From positions 1 through 11,625 of the forward strand of contig SHLU01000053.1 in assembly GCA_004282995.1 (NCBI GenBank): a stretch of 11,625 nucleotides of DNA, read 5' to 3'. Below, one piece after another: positions 1-6,474 of the stretch. Position 1 is the first letter of the stretch. Each line of letters starts with the position of its first letter. Under the pieces are notes generated by a model. The model did not search any database and was not told the DNA's origin. It saw nothing but the letters and a program-made list of their open reading frames with translations. Source of the DNA: Sphingomonadaceae bacterium. GTDB lineage: Bacteria > Pseudomonadota > Alphaproteobacteria > Sphingomonadales > Sphingomonadaceae. The position numbers and the translations under genes were made by a program.

Positions 1-1008
1 TGCCTGCGCCAACGTCGCCAACCTGTTGCTCGTGCGGGCGTCCAGCCGTTCGCGACCCAGCGCGAGCGGCCGCAACACGCCGCGTTGCTGGCGGGCAGCA
101 AAATCGCTCAACGTCGCCGCCAATTCGCCCTTCACCGGCACTGCCATTTCTGCCGCCGCGGTCGGCGTCGGAGCGCGGCGGTCGGCCGCATAATCGGCCA
201 GCGAAGTATCGGTCTCGTGGCCAACTGCGCTGATCACCGGGATCGGGCAATCGGCAATGGCGCGGACGACGATTTCCTCGTTGAAGCTCCACAAATCCTC
301 GATCGAGCCGCCCCCGCGCGCAACGATCAGCAGGTCGGGCCGGGGGACCGCGCCGCCTTCGGGAATCGCCCCGAAGCCGCGAATGGCAGCGCTGACCTGC
401 TCGGCCGCGCCCTGACCCTGGACCAGCACCGGCCACACCAGAACATGACTGGGAAAGCGGTCGGCAAGCCGGTGCAGGATATCGCGGATGACAGCCCCGG
501 TGGGTGATGTGACCACCCCGATAGTACGCGGAAGGAACGGAAGCGCTCGCTTGCGCTCGGCGGCAAACAGTCCCTCCGCCTCGAGCCGCGCCCGCGTTTT
601 TTCAAGCAGCGCCAGCAGCGCGCCCTCGCCGGCGATCTCCAGGCTCTCAATCACGACCTGGTACTTGGAGCGGCCAGGATAAGTAGTCAGCTTGCCGGTG
701 GCGATCACTTCCAGCCCGTCTTCGGGCTGGAACGCCAACCGCTGCGCCGTCCCGCGCCACATAACCCCGTCGATGACCGCTTTGTCATCTTTCAACGAGC
801 AGTACATGTGGCCGGAGGCGGCGCGCTTGACGCCTGAAAGCTCGGCCCGCAGGCGAACATGGCCGAAGCGTTCCTCGACTGTACGCTTGAGCATTTGCGA
901 CAGCGCACTGACTGATAGCGGCTCAGCGTTGTCGCCCGGTCTCGACCGCGCTACCAAGCCGCGCGGCGAACCGTCGTCATAACTGTCATCGCCTTGGGGG
1001 CCTGCCAT
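1..1008 (-). CDS. xseA: Exodeoxyribonuclease VII large subunit (XseA), C-terminus cut by the window edge
   Basis: Large subunit of exonuclease VII, which works with the small subunit XseB to degrade single-stranded DNA into oligonucleotides during repair. The 336 codons present begin with an Asp/Gly-rich leader, then an N-terminal OB-fold (about residues 30-130, with LSVSALSQMLKRTVEERFG and VATGKLTTYPGRSKYQ-like stretches). The catalytic domain follows, with RGGGSIEDLWSFNEE, ISAVGHETDTSLADYAADRRA and the TPTAAAE stretch, all diagnostic for XseA. The coiled-coil region and C-terminus lie beyond base 1; the family is usually 400-500 residues. The ATG at 1008-1006 is favoured because AAAAGGA (minus strand, 1020-1014) sits 5 nt upstream, and because the residues before the OB-fold resemble sphingomonad XseA. 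This start overlaps the purD start by 2 nt in divergent orientation. A later start at Met39 would cut into the OB-fold. Confidence 0.95.
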   Translation of the reverse strand, partial: MAGPQGDDSYDDGSPRGLVARSRPGDNAEPLSVSALSQMLKRTVEERFGHVRLRAELSGVKRAASGHMYCSLKDDKAVIDGVMWRGTAQRLAFQPEDGLEVIATGKLTTYPGRSKYQVVIESLEIAGEGALLALLEKTRARLEAEGLFAAERKRALPFLPRTIGVVTSPTGAVIRDILHRLADRFPSHVLVWPVLVQGQGAAEQVSAAIRGFGAIPEGGAVPRPDLLIVARGGGSIEDLWSFNEEIVVRAIADCPIPVISAVGHETDTSLADYAADRRAPTPTAAAEMAVPVKGELAATLSDFAARQQRGVLRPLALGRERLDARTSNRLATLAQA

Positions 1009-1020
1009 GAATATCCTTTT
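996..1020. promoter_or_regulatory. Interlocked divergent translation starts of xseA and purD
   Basis: The palindrome CATG at 1006-1009 supplies the ATG of xseA (minus, 1008-1006) and of purD (plus, 1007-1009). The purD ribosome site is the GGGGG at 996-1000, 6 nt before its ATG and inside xseA codons. The xseA ribosome site, AAAAGGA on the minus strand at 1020-1014, lies inside purD codons 3-5. There is therefore no spacer between the genes, and any promoter for each must lie within the other's reading frame. Confidence 0.75.
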
Positions 1021-2299
1021 GATCGGCTCGGGTGGGCGCGAACATGCCTTGGCGTGGAAGCTCGCGCAATCCCGGTTGCTGGCCGGAGGTGGGGACCGAC
1101 TGTACGCGGCGCCAGGTAATCCGGGCATCGCCGATCATGCAGAGTGTATCGTGCTCGATGTCGCCGACCATGAAGCGGTGGTGCAGTTGTGCGCGGAAAA
1201 GCGTATCGGGCTGGTTGTCATCGGCCCCGAAGCGCCACTGGTCGATGGGCTGGGTGACAGCTTGCGCGCAGCCGGCGTGGCGGTGTTCGGACCGGACAGG
1301 GCGGCCGCGCAGCTTGAAGGTTCGAAAGGTTTCACCAAGGATCTGTGCGAGCGCGCCGGCATTCCGACCGCCAGCTATGTTCGTACGCGCTCGCTTGACG
1401 AGGCGCTCACAGCACTCGACCGATTCGAGGCTCCATTTGTCCTCAAGGCCGATGGGCTCGCCGCAGGCAAGGGCGTGGTCATCGCCGAAACCCGCGCAGA
1501 TGCCGAGGCCGGGCTATCGGACATGTTCTCCGGCCAGTTCGGAAGCGCTGGCGCAGAAGTGGTGATTGAGGAATTCATGCGCGGTGAGGAAGTGAGCGTT
1601 TTCGCGCTGACAGACGGCACGGCCATCCTCCCGATCGGCACCGCGCAGGATCACAAGCGCGTGGGCGATGGCGATGTCGGCCCCAACACCGGCGGCATGG
1701 GCGCCTATTCGCCGGCCCCGGTACTGTCCGAGGAACTGCAGAATCAGGCAATGCGCGAAATACTTGCACCGACGGTACAGACCCTGCGCGAGGAAGGCAT
1801 GCCTTATTCAGGCGTGCTCTATGCCGGGCTGATGCTGACCGACCAGGGACCGAAACTGGTCGAATACAATGCCCGTTTCGGCGATCCCGAATGCCAGGTG
1901 CTGATGATGCGACTGGACGAGGACCTGGGCGAATTGTTGCTGGCCTGTGCCGAAGGGCGACTGGAAGAGTATCCCGAGGCCAGGATGCAGGCGCAAACCG
2001 CTCTGACCGTGGTCATGGCCGCTGATGGATATCCCGGCACCCCGCGCAAGGGCGGTTTGATCGATTTGCGTGAGGCCGAGGCGCAAGGTGCCAAAGTCTT
2101 CCACGCCGGGACCGCACGCGATGCAGACGGCCAGCTGGTTGCCAGCGGTGGGCGCGTTCTCAACGTGACCGCCAGCGGAGCCAATGTCCGCGAAGCGCAG
2201 GCCGCCGCCTACGCCGCGGTCGATGCGATCGATTTCCCGTCCGGTTTCTGCCGCCGCGATATCGGCTGGCGCGAGGCCGTGCGCGAACGCGGCGGTTAA
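1007..2299 (+). CDS. purD: Phosphoribosylamine-glycine ligase (GAR synthetase, PurD)
   Basis: Cytosolic enzyme of de novo purine synthesis that joins 5-phosphoribosylamine and glycine using ATP to make glycinamide ribonucleotide. The 430-residue length is normal. The N domain opens with ILLIGSGGREHALAWKL (residues 3-19) and contains GPEAPLVDGL (73-82). The ATP-grasp part shows KADGLAAGKGV (147-157), EEFMRGEEVSVFAL (188-201) and the GPNTGGMGAYSP loop (225-236). The metal/substrate region EYNARFGDPE is at 286-295, followed by the C-terminal domain. The start is supported by GGGGG 6 nt upstream and by alignment of the Rossmann motif at the very N-terminus. It diverges from xseA with a 2-nt overlap and converges on the downstream kinase gene with a 4-nt overlap. 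No broken or missing motif is seen. Confidence 0.97.
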   Translation: MNILLIGSGGREHALAWKLAQSRLLAGGGDRLYAAPGNPGIADHAECIVLDVADHEAVVQLCAEKRIGLVVIGPEAPLVDGLGDSLRAAGVAVFGPDRAAAQLEGSKGFTKDLCERAGIPTASYVRTRSLDEALTALDRFEAPFVLKADGLAAGKGVVIAETRADAEAGLSDMFSGQFGSAGAEVVIEEFMRGEEVSVFALTDGTAILPIGTAQDHKRVGDGDVGPNTGGMGAYSPAPVLSEELQNQAMREILAPTVQTLREEGMPYSGVLYAGLMLTDQGPKLVEYNARFGDPECQVLMMRLDEDLGELLLACAEGRLEEYPEARMQAQTALTVVMAADGYPGTPRKGGLIDLREAEAQGAKVFHAGTARDADGQLVASGGRVLNVTASGANVREAQAAAYAAVDAIDFPSGFCRRDIGWREAVRERGG

Positions 2300-3291
2300 C
2301 CGAGCTTTTCTTGCATCAGCGCCTGCATATCGGCTTCTGGCCGTGGGCCGTAATGGCTGATCACCTCGGCGGCGGCGATCGCACCGCGCTTAAGGCAGGT
2401 TGCGAGCGATTCGCCGCGGGCATGGCCTGAGAGGAAACCTGCTGCGAACTGGTCGCCGGCGCCGGTGGTGTCGACTACCTTATCGATCGGTTCGGCGGAA
2501 ACCTCGGCGCGCTCGCCATTGGCAATGGCGATGGCGCCCTTCTCGCTGCGGGTGGCGACCAGAACCGGAACCTTACCCGCAACTGCAGCAACTCCGTCCT
2601 CGAAATCCGATTCGCCTGTCAGCGTCGCCAGTTCGTGTTCGTTGACGAACAGGATATCGATCACGCCATCTTCGATCATCTGGCGGAAATCGTCGCCATG
2701 GCGATCGATCACGAAGCTCTCGCTAGCGGTGAAGGCGATCTTGCGACCAGCTTCGCGCGCGACTTCGATGGCCCGGCGCATCGCCTTGCGCGGCTCTTCC
2801 GGGTCCCACAGATAGCCTTCGAGATAGAGGATAGCGCCGCTGCGGATGATGTCTTCGTCGAGCGCGTCGGCCGGCAAATACTGCCCGGCACCCAGGAAGG
2901 TGTTCATCGTGCGCTCGCCATCAGGAGTGACGAAGATCAGCACTCGGCCCGTGGCCGGCTCGCTCTCGCGCGCCGGGGGATCGAAATCGATGCCTGTAGC
3001 GCGCATGTCGTGGCGGAAGACCTTGCCGAGCTGGTCGTCGGCGACCTGGCCGATAAAGGCACATTGCAGGCCAAGCGTGCTGAGCCCTGCCAGGGTGTTG
3101 GCTGCCGAACCGCCGGAAACCTCGCGCGCCGGGGGCATGGCAGCATACAGCTCGTCGGCCCGCGCCTCGTCGATCAAGGTCATCCCGCCGCGATTGAGTT
3201 CGAGCTCGTCGATCAGCTCCTCCTGGCAGGAGGCGATAACATCGACCACGGCATTGCCGATGGCGATTACGTCGTAGCGGGGTTCGGTCAT
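2296..3291 (-). CDS. PfkB-family carbohydrate/nucleoside kinase, adenosine kinase-like
   Basis: Ribokinase-fold kinase that transfers phosphate from ATP to a sugar hydroxyl. The alphaproteobacterial branch it resembles is usually labelled adenosine kinase, which would fit purine salvage beside purD, but the substrate cannot be read from sequence. Visible marks are the N-terminal strand DVIAIGNAVVDVIA (7-20), the substrate-side GGSAANT (60-66), GQVADDQLG (81-89), the NEHE Mg/phosphate motif (217-220), and the anion-hole/catalytic DTTGAGDQFAAGFL (274-287) with probable base Asp280. The length of 331 residues is normal. The ATG start carries a modest GGAC upstream, and a TACAAT -10-like box lies in the divergent spacer. 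Its TAA stop interlocks with the purD stop on TTAA, so convergent transcripts overlap. Confidence 0.88.
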   Translation of the reverse strand: MTEPRYDVIAIGNAVVDVIASCQEELIDELELNRGGMTLIDEARADELYAAMPPAREVSGGSAANTLAGLSTLGLQCAFIGQVADDQLGKVFRHDMRATGIDFDPPARESEPATGRVLIFVTPDGERTMNTFLGAGQYLPADALDEDIIRSGAILYLEGYLWDPEEPRKAMRRAIEVAREAGRKIAFTASESFVIDRHGDDFRQMIEDGVIDILFVNEHELATLTGESDFEDGVAAVAGKVPVLVATRSEKGAIAIANGERAEVSAEPIDKVVDTTGAGDQFAAGFLSGHARGESLATCLKRGAIAAAEVISHYGPRPEADMQALMQEKLG

Positions 3292-3434
3292 GAAGGGTCC
3301 GTTTGTTGATCGATTGTAGAGAATTGGTTGCGCGAGCGCCTAGCCGCTCGCCATGCACAGGCCAAGCCCCCTTTGCTGTTCGCACCGTGACCAGCGATTG
3401 ACTTGCTGCGGCGGCCGACTCACAAGCGCCGGCA
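3292..3434. promoter_or_regulatory. Divergent spacer between the kinase and EI24 genes, with candidate promoters
   Basis: This is the only sizeable intergenic stretch with divergent genes on both sides, so both must be initiated here. On the minus strand, TACAAT at 3318-3313 matches the -10 consensus at five of six positions and lies about 20 nt before the kinase ATG; no convincing -35 pairs with it. On the plus strand, TTGACT at 3398-3403 resembles a -35. The corresponding -10 position (3421-3426, CACAAG) is weak and would place transcription start almost on the EI24 ATG. Assignments are by eye and tentative. Confidence 0.35.
3332..3351. repeat. Inverted repeat, possible operator
   Basis: GCGAGCG (3332-3338) and CGCTCGC (3345-3351) are perfect reverse complements separated by 6 nt whose centre is CTAG. 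The element sits about 14 nt upstream (kinase direction) of the TACAAT box, where a -35 or operator would be expected. It has no T-run, so it does not look like a terminator. It could be a protein-binding site or a chance palindrome in GC-rich DNA. Confidence 0.35.
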
Positions 3435-4142
3435 ATGATAAGCCTGCCCACCGCCTTTGCCCGTGCCGCCAGCCAGCTTGCCGATCCGGCGATCCTGCGT
3501 GTGCTGGTCAAGAGCATTGCGGTAACGCTGGCTATATTCATCGCCGCAGGAGCGCTGCTGTGGAGCGTGCTTGATCGCCTACTGGAAAACTATGTCGCTG
3601 CAGTCCTGCCGGTCGATTATAGCGATGCGGTATCCGGCTTTGTCACCGTGGCGCTGCTGGTTCTGGGTGGCTGGCTGCTGTTTCGCATCATTGCGCTGGC
3701 GGTGATCCAGTTCTTTGCCGACGAGATCGTGCTGGCGGTCGAACGCCGACATTATCCGGGGGCCCATAGCCAGGCGCGCGACCTGGCATTTTGCGAATCG
3801 CTGCAGCAGAGCCTTAAGGGGCTGGGACGTGCGCTCGCGGCCAATCTGCTCGCGCTGCCGGTGGCGCTGGTGCTGCTGGTCACCGGCATCGGCACCGTGG
3901 CCCTGTTCTGGTTGGTCAACGGTTGGCTGCTGGGACGCGAATTGCAGGACATGGCGTGGCTGCGCCACCGCAGCGCACTTGGCGAAGCGCAGCCGCTCGG
4001 CGGATTGACGCGCTTTCTTCTGGGCGGCACGGTTGCCGCTCTGCTGGCCATCCCTATTCTCAATCTGATCGCGCCCGTCCTTGGCGCGGCCGCCGCCACC
4101 CATCTCGTTCATTCGCGCCTGGAACCCCGCCCCGATGCGTAA
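3435..4142 (+). CDS. EI24 domain-containing inner-membrane protein
   Basis: A 235-residue polytopic protein of the EI24/CysZ-like family (Pfam EI24). CysZ members are sulphate permeases, but for this alphaproteobacterial branch the substrate is unknown. Hydrophobic segments fall at roughly residues 28-46, 66-94, 136-162 and 190-215. Between the second and third lies the family-typical amphipathic stretch FFADEIVLAVERRHYPG (93-109). The ATG at 3435 is the first usable start and lacks a clear Shine-Dalgarno sequence (preceded by GCGCCGGCA), which may mean a leaderless or weakly initiated message. Its stop overlaps the next gene's start by 8 nt, so the two are probably co-translated. A link to sulphur supply for the nearby SUF genes is tempting but unsupported, since those genes are on the opposite strand. 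Confidence 0.8.
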   Translation: MISLPTAFARAASQLADPAILRVLVKSIAVTLAIFIAAGALLWSVLDRLLENYVAAVLPVDYSDAVSGFVTVALLVLGGWLLFRIIALAVIQFFADEIVLAVERRHYPGAHSQARDLAFCESLQQSLKGLGRALAANLLALPVALVLLVTGIGTVALFWLVNGWLLGRELQDMAWLRHRSALGEAQPLGGLTRFLLGGTVAALLAIPILNLIAPVLGAAAATHLVHSRLEPRPDA

Positions 4143-4569
4143 GATTGCTGCAACCATTCTTCTTTCCGCCTCGCTGGCAGGCTGCGTTACCGCTCCTGCC
4201 GGCACCACTGCAGTGCCGCCACCACGCGAGAACACCGTTCGCGTCCCGCCGACGCGCCCCGCTCCACCGCCGGTTGCGTCTACCGGAGAGTTTCTCACGC
4301 CGAGAATCATGAATATCCCCGGCCTTGAAGGGGTCATCGGGGCAACCGCCAGCCAGTTGCAGCGCCAGTTCGGTAATCCGCGGCTCGACGTTTACGAAGG
4401 CGATGCGCGCAAGCTGCAATTCACTGGCGAGGCCTGTGTGCTCGACATCTATCTCTACCCGCTCCAGCGCGGGGCCGAGCCTACCGCCACCTATGTCGAT
4501 GCGCGGCGCGCCAGCGACGCACTCGATGTCGACCGCGTCGCTTGCGTGCGGGCCTTGAAAAGGCGCTGA
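4135..4569 (+). CDS. Small outer-membrane lipoprotein, conserved hypothetical
   Basis: A 144-residue predicted lipoprotein. The signal peptide MRKIAATILLSASLAGC ends in the lipobox LAGC, with Cys17 as lipidation site; Val at +2 does not favour inner-membrane retention. A Pro-rich linker follows (about 28-47, rich in PPP and APPP). The folded C-terminal part (about 55-144) contains LEGVIGATASQLQRQFGNPR (64-83), RKLQFTGEACVLDIYLYP (92-109) and a second Cys at 137, so Cys101-Cys137 could form a disulphide. The G-x-x-x-x-L-x-x-x-F-G-x-P pattern recalls small BamE/SmpA-type outer-membrane modules, but that is only a resemblance. The frame stays open upstream to 4081, but the lipoprotein signal fixes the start at 4135. 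It overlaps the EI24 gene by 8 nt. Function unknown. Confidence 0.82.
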   Translation: MRKIAATILLSASLAGCVTAPAGTTAVPPPRENTVRVPPTRPAPPPVASTGEFLTPRIMNIPGLEGVIGATASQLQRQFGNPRLDVYEGDARKLQFTGEACVLDIYLYPLQRGAEPTATYVDARRASDALDVDRVACVRALKRR

Positions 4570-4581
4570 CGCCGCGCTTTT
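4558..4581 (+). terminator. Weak terminator-like hairpin at the end of the lipoprotein gene
   Basis: AAAA-G-GCGC (4558-4566) can pair with GCGCTTTT (4574-4581) across a 7-nt loop with one bulged G. The stem overlaps the lipoprotein stop codon and ends in only four T residues. It could end the EI24-lipoprotein transcript before the next gene, but it is short and AT-ended, so readthrough is equally possible. Confidence 0.25.
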
Positions 4582-4653
4582 CCGGCTACGGTAACCGGGA
4601 ATTAAGCCTGATCTGCGATGCCTGCTAACAGCAATTGCGGGGGTTTTGGCGTC

Positions 4654-5598
4654 ATGAGTTTCCAGTTCGACAATCTTGCCACGTCGGTCGCGGCAGACCG
4701 CCGTGTTTCGCCCGAAGAAATCCGGTCGCTGCGCCAGCTTGGCTGGGGCGACGGCCAGATCCATCGCGCCGAGGCCGAGGCTATCTTTGCCATCAACCGG
4801 CAGATCGATGCGCCAGGCAATGACTGGGTCGATTTTTTCGTCGAGGCAATCAGTGAGTTCGTGCTCAACGGCAGCGAGCCAAAACAGATGTGCGACGAGG
4901 ATGAGGCGCGCTGGTTGATTGATGCGATTGCCCAGGACGGCCGGCTGGAAACCATGGCCGAACTGGAAGCGCTGGTGCGGATCGTCGAGAAGGCGCGCAA
5001 CACGCCGGAAATCCTCAAGGATTTCGTGCTCCAGCAAATCGAATACGCTGTATTGCACGGCGAGGGGCCGACCCGCTGCGGGGGTGAACTTGCCTCGTGC
5101 CACGTCAGCACGGCCGAATGTCACCTGCTCCGGCGCGTGATCTTCGCCAGCGGCGGCCACGGCCCAGCAGCAGTCAGCCGCCACGACGCGGAAATGCTTT
5201 TCCGGATCAAGGATGCCACGCTCAAGGCTGCCAACGCATTGGAATGGCCGCAACTATTCGTGGATGGCGTAGCCAATTTCCTGCGCGGCTTTTCCGCGGC
5301 CAACGCTCAGCTATCGCATCAGCGCGCAAAGCAACTGGAAAACTTCATAGCCGACAGCTCGGTCAATGTCGGACGCTTCTTTGGCCGCATGGCGAAAGAG
5401 GCACCTGCCGTTGCCAACCATTTCTGCAAGGTATTCGGCCATAAGCGTCCCGGCACCGATTACACCGTCCGCGCTATTGCGGGCGAGAAGGTCACCGAGT
5501 TCGAGGCCAACTGGCTGAATTCGATGGTCGAGGCCGACGGCGAACTCGACGCGCTCGAGAAGGCGCTGATCGAGCGGGTTGAAGCCGAACTCGACTGA
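4654..5598 (+). CDS. Uncharacterised all-helical protein with internal duplication
   Basis: No family is recognised with certainty. The 314-residue product is soluble, acidic and predicted mostly helical, with no signal peptide or membrane segment. It has two related halves. Residues 19-114 contain SPEEIRSLRQ, AEAEAIFAIN (39-48), WVDFFVEAISEFVL (58-71) and DEARWLIDAIAQDGRLE (83-99). Residues 152-314 contain STAECHLLRRV, HDAEMLFRIK (177-186), WPQLFVDGVANFLR (198-211) and FEANWLNSMVEADGELD (283-299). The D-x-D/G-x-L pieces look like TerB- or EF-hand-like helical repeats, but this is speculative. The start at 4654 is preferred over an ATG at 4618 because the conserved-looking sequence begins there and a GGGGG lies about 11 nt upstream; neither site is strong. 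It converges on sufA with a 4-nt gap. Confidence 0.75.
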   Translation: MSFQFDNLATSVAADRRVSPEEIRSLRQLGWGDGQIHRAEAEAIFAINRQIDAPGNDWVDFFVEAISEFVLNGSEPKQMCDEDEARWLIDAIAQDGRLETMAELEALVRIVEKARNTPEILKDFVLQQIEYAVLHGEGPTRCGGELASCHVSTAECHLLRRVIFASGGHGPAAVSRHDAEMLFRIKDATLKAANALEWPQLFVDGVANFLRGFSAANAQLSHQRAKQLENFIADSSVNVGRFFGRMAKEAPAVANHFCKVFGHKRPGTDYTVRAIAGEKVTEFEANWLNSMVEADGELDALEKALIERVEAELD

Positions 5599-5602
5599 CG
5601 GT

Positions 5603-5962
5603 TCAGACCATGAAGCTTTCGCCGCAGCCGCAAGCGCCCTTGGCGTTGGGGTTCTCGAACACGAAACCTGCGGTGAAATCGTCTTCGACCCAGTCCATTG
5701 TGCTGCCGACGAGGTAAAGAACGCTCGCCCCGTCGATATAGAAAACGCCACCGGGCGTTTCGATCTTCTCGTCGAATGGTGCTTCCTCGGTGACGTAATC
5801 GACCGAATAAGCGAGGCCGGAACAGCCGCGACGCGGGGTCGAGAGCTTGACCCCGATGGCGTCCTCGGGCGCCTTGGACATCAGTTCGGCAACGCGCTTC
5901 TCGGCAGCCGGGGTCAGGACCACAGCAGCTTTGGGCGCGGGGCGGGTTTTTTCATCGGCCAT
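5603..5962 (-). CDS. sufA: A-type iron-sulphur carrier (HesB/IscA/SufA family)
   Basis: A 119-residue A-type carrier that accepts Fe-S clusters from the SufBCD scaffold and passes them to apoproteins in the cytosol. The three ligand cysteines are present: Cys47 in RRGCSGLAY and Cys111/Cys113 in the terminal GACGCGESF. The core from LTPAAEKRVAEL to the end is normal in size. The ATG at 5962-5960 overlaps the sufT stop by one base (TGATG), with GGGAA 7 nt upstream. A GTG one codon earlier (5965) is an alternative start. It is the last gene of the suf run. sufA is used by position in the operon; sequence alone does not separate SufA from IscA or ErpA. No T-tract terminator follows; the convergent gene ends 4 nt away. 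Confidence 0.92.
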   Translation of the reverse strand: MADEKTRPAPKAAVVLTPAAEKRVAELMSKAPEDAIGVKLSTPRRGCSGLAYSVDYVTEEAPFDEKIETPGGVFYIDGASVLYLVGSTMDWVEDDFTAGFVFENPNAKGACGCGESFMV

Positions 5963-6474
5963 CACAGCATTCCCAGTTCAAGCCGAGCCTCGTCGGTCAT
6001 TTTTTCCGGCCCCCACGGCGGATCCCACACCAGATTGACCTCGGCATCGCGCACCCCGGGCACGCTGGCAGCCCGCAATTCAACCTCACCGGGCATGGTC
6101 TCCGCGACCGGACAATGCGGGGTGGTGAGCGTCATCGTAACGGTCACATCGGCCTCATCGTCCACCTCGACGCCGTAAATCAGGCCGAGATCGTAGATGT
6201 TGACCGGAATCTCCGGATCGTAAATTTCCTTCAGCGCGGCGACGACTGCCTCGTACAGATCACCGCCTGGCGCGCCTGCGGGCACGTTCTCGGGCTTTTT
6301 CTGCAGGAACCCCTCGAGATAGTCGCGCTTGCGCTCCAACTTCTCGTGCGGTGCCTCGTCTTCGACCGCGTCCTCAACCCGCGCGCGCGGAGGCTTCGAG
6401 GAACTTGCGTTGAGCACATCCTCGTTGGGCGCGGGAGCTGCGACAAAGTCCTTGTCGTCGCTTGGCTTGTTCAT
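5962..6474 (-). CDS. sufT: DUF59/MIP18-family SUF-associated assembly protein (SufT-like)
   Basis: A 170-residue protein whose C-terminal part (about 72-170) is a DUF59/MIP18 domain, the type that in bacteria helps Fe-S protein maturation under high demand and is commonly encoded in SUF operons. Key stretches are EIYDPEIPVNIYDLGLIYGV (83-102), the Cys-bearing TTPHCPVAETMPGEVE (117-132, conserved Cys121) and VWDPPWGPEKMTDEAR (149-164). The first 65 residues are an acidic, Ser/Pro/Ala-rich tail of low complexity, longer than in minimal family members of about 100 residues. AAAGGA lies 7 nt upstream of the ATG. The start overlaps the sufS stop as ATGA and the stop overlaps sufA as TGATG. The sufT name follows the family; orthology to the characterised Gram-positive SufT is not proven. 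Confidence 0.88.
   Translation of the reverse strand: MNKPSDDKDFVAAPAPNEDVLNASSSKPPRARVEDAVEDEAPHEKLERKRDYLEGFLQKKPENVPAGAPGGDLYEAVVAALKEIYDPEIPVNIYDLGLIYGVEVDDEADVTVTMTLTTPHCPVAETMPGEVELRAASVPGVRDAEVNLVWDPPWGPEKMTDEARLELGML

Noticed and set aside
3579..4337. Open frame of 252 codons on the minus strand
   Set aside because: It is antisense to the EI24 gene and the lipoprotein; composition is Gln/Arg/Gly-rich with no motif.
4581..4604. TTCCGG...CCGGGAA imperfect palindrome after the lipoprotein gene
   Set aside because: It pairs only with a bulge and has no T-tract; too weak to call a terminator or operator separately.
4060..5253. Open frame of 397 codons on the minus strand
   Set aside because: It is antisense to the lipoprotein and the duplicated helical protein, both of which have better coding character (a lipobox and internal repeats respectively).
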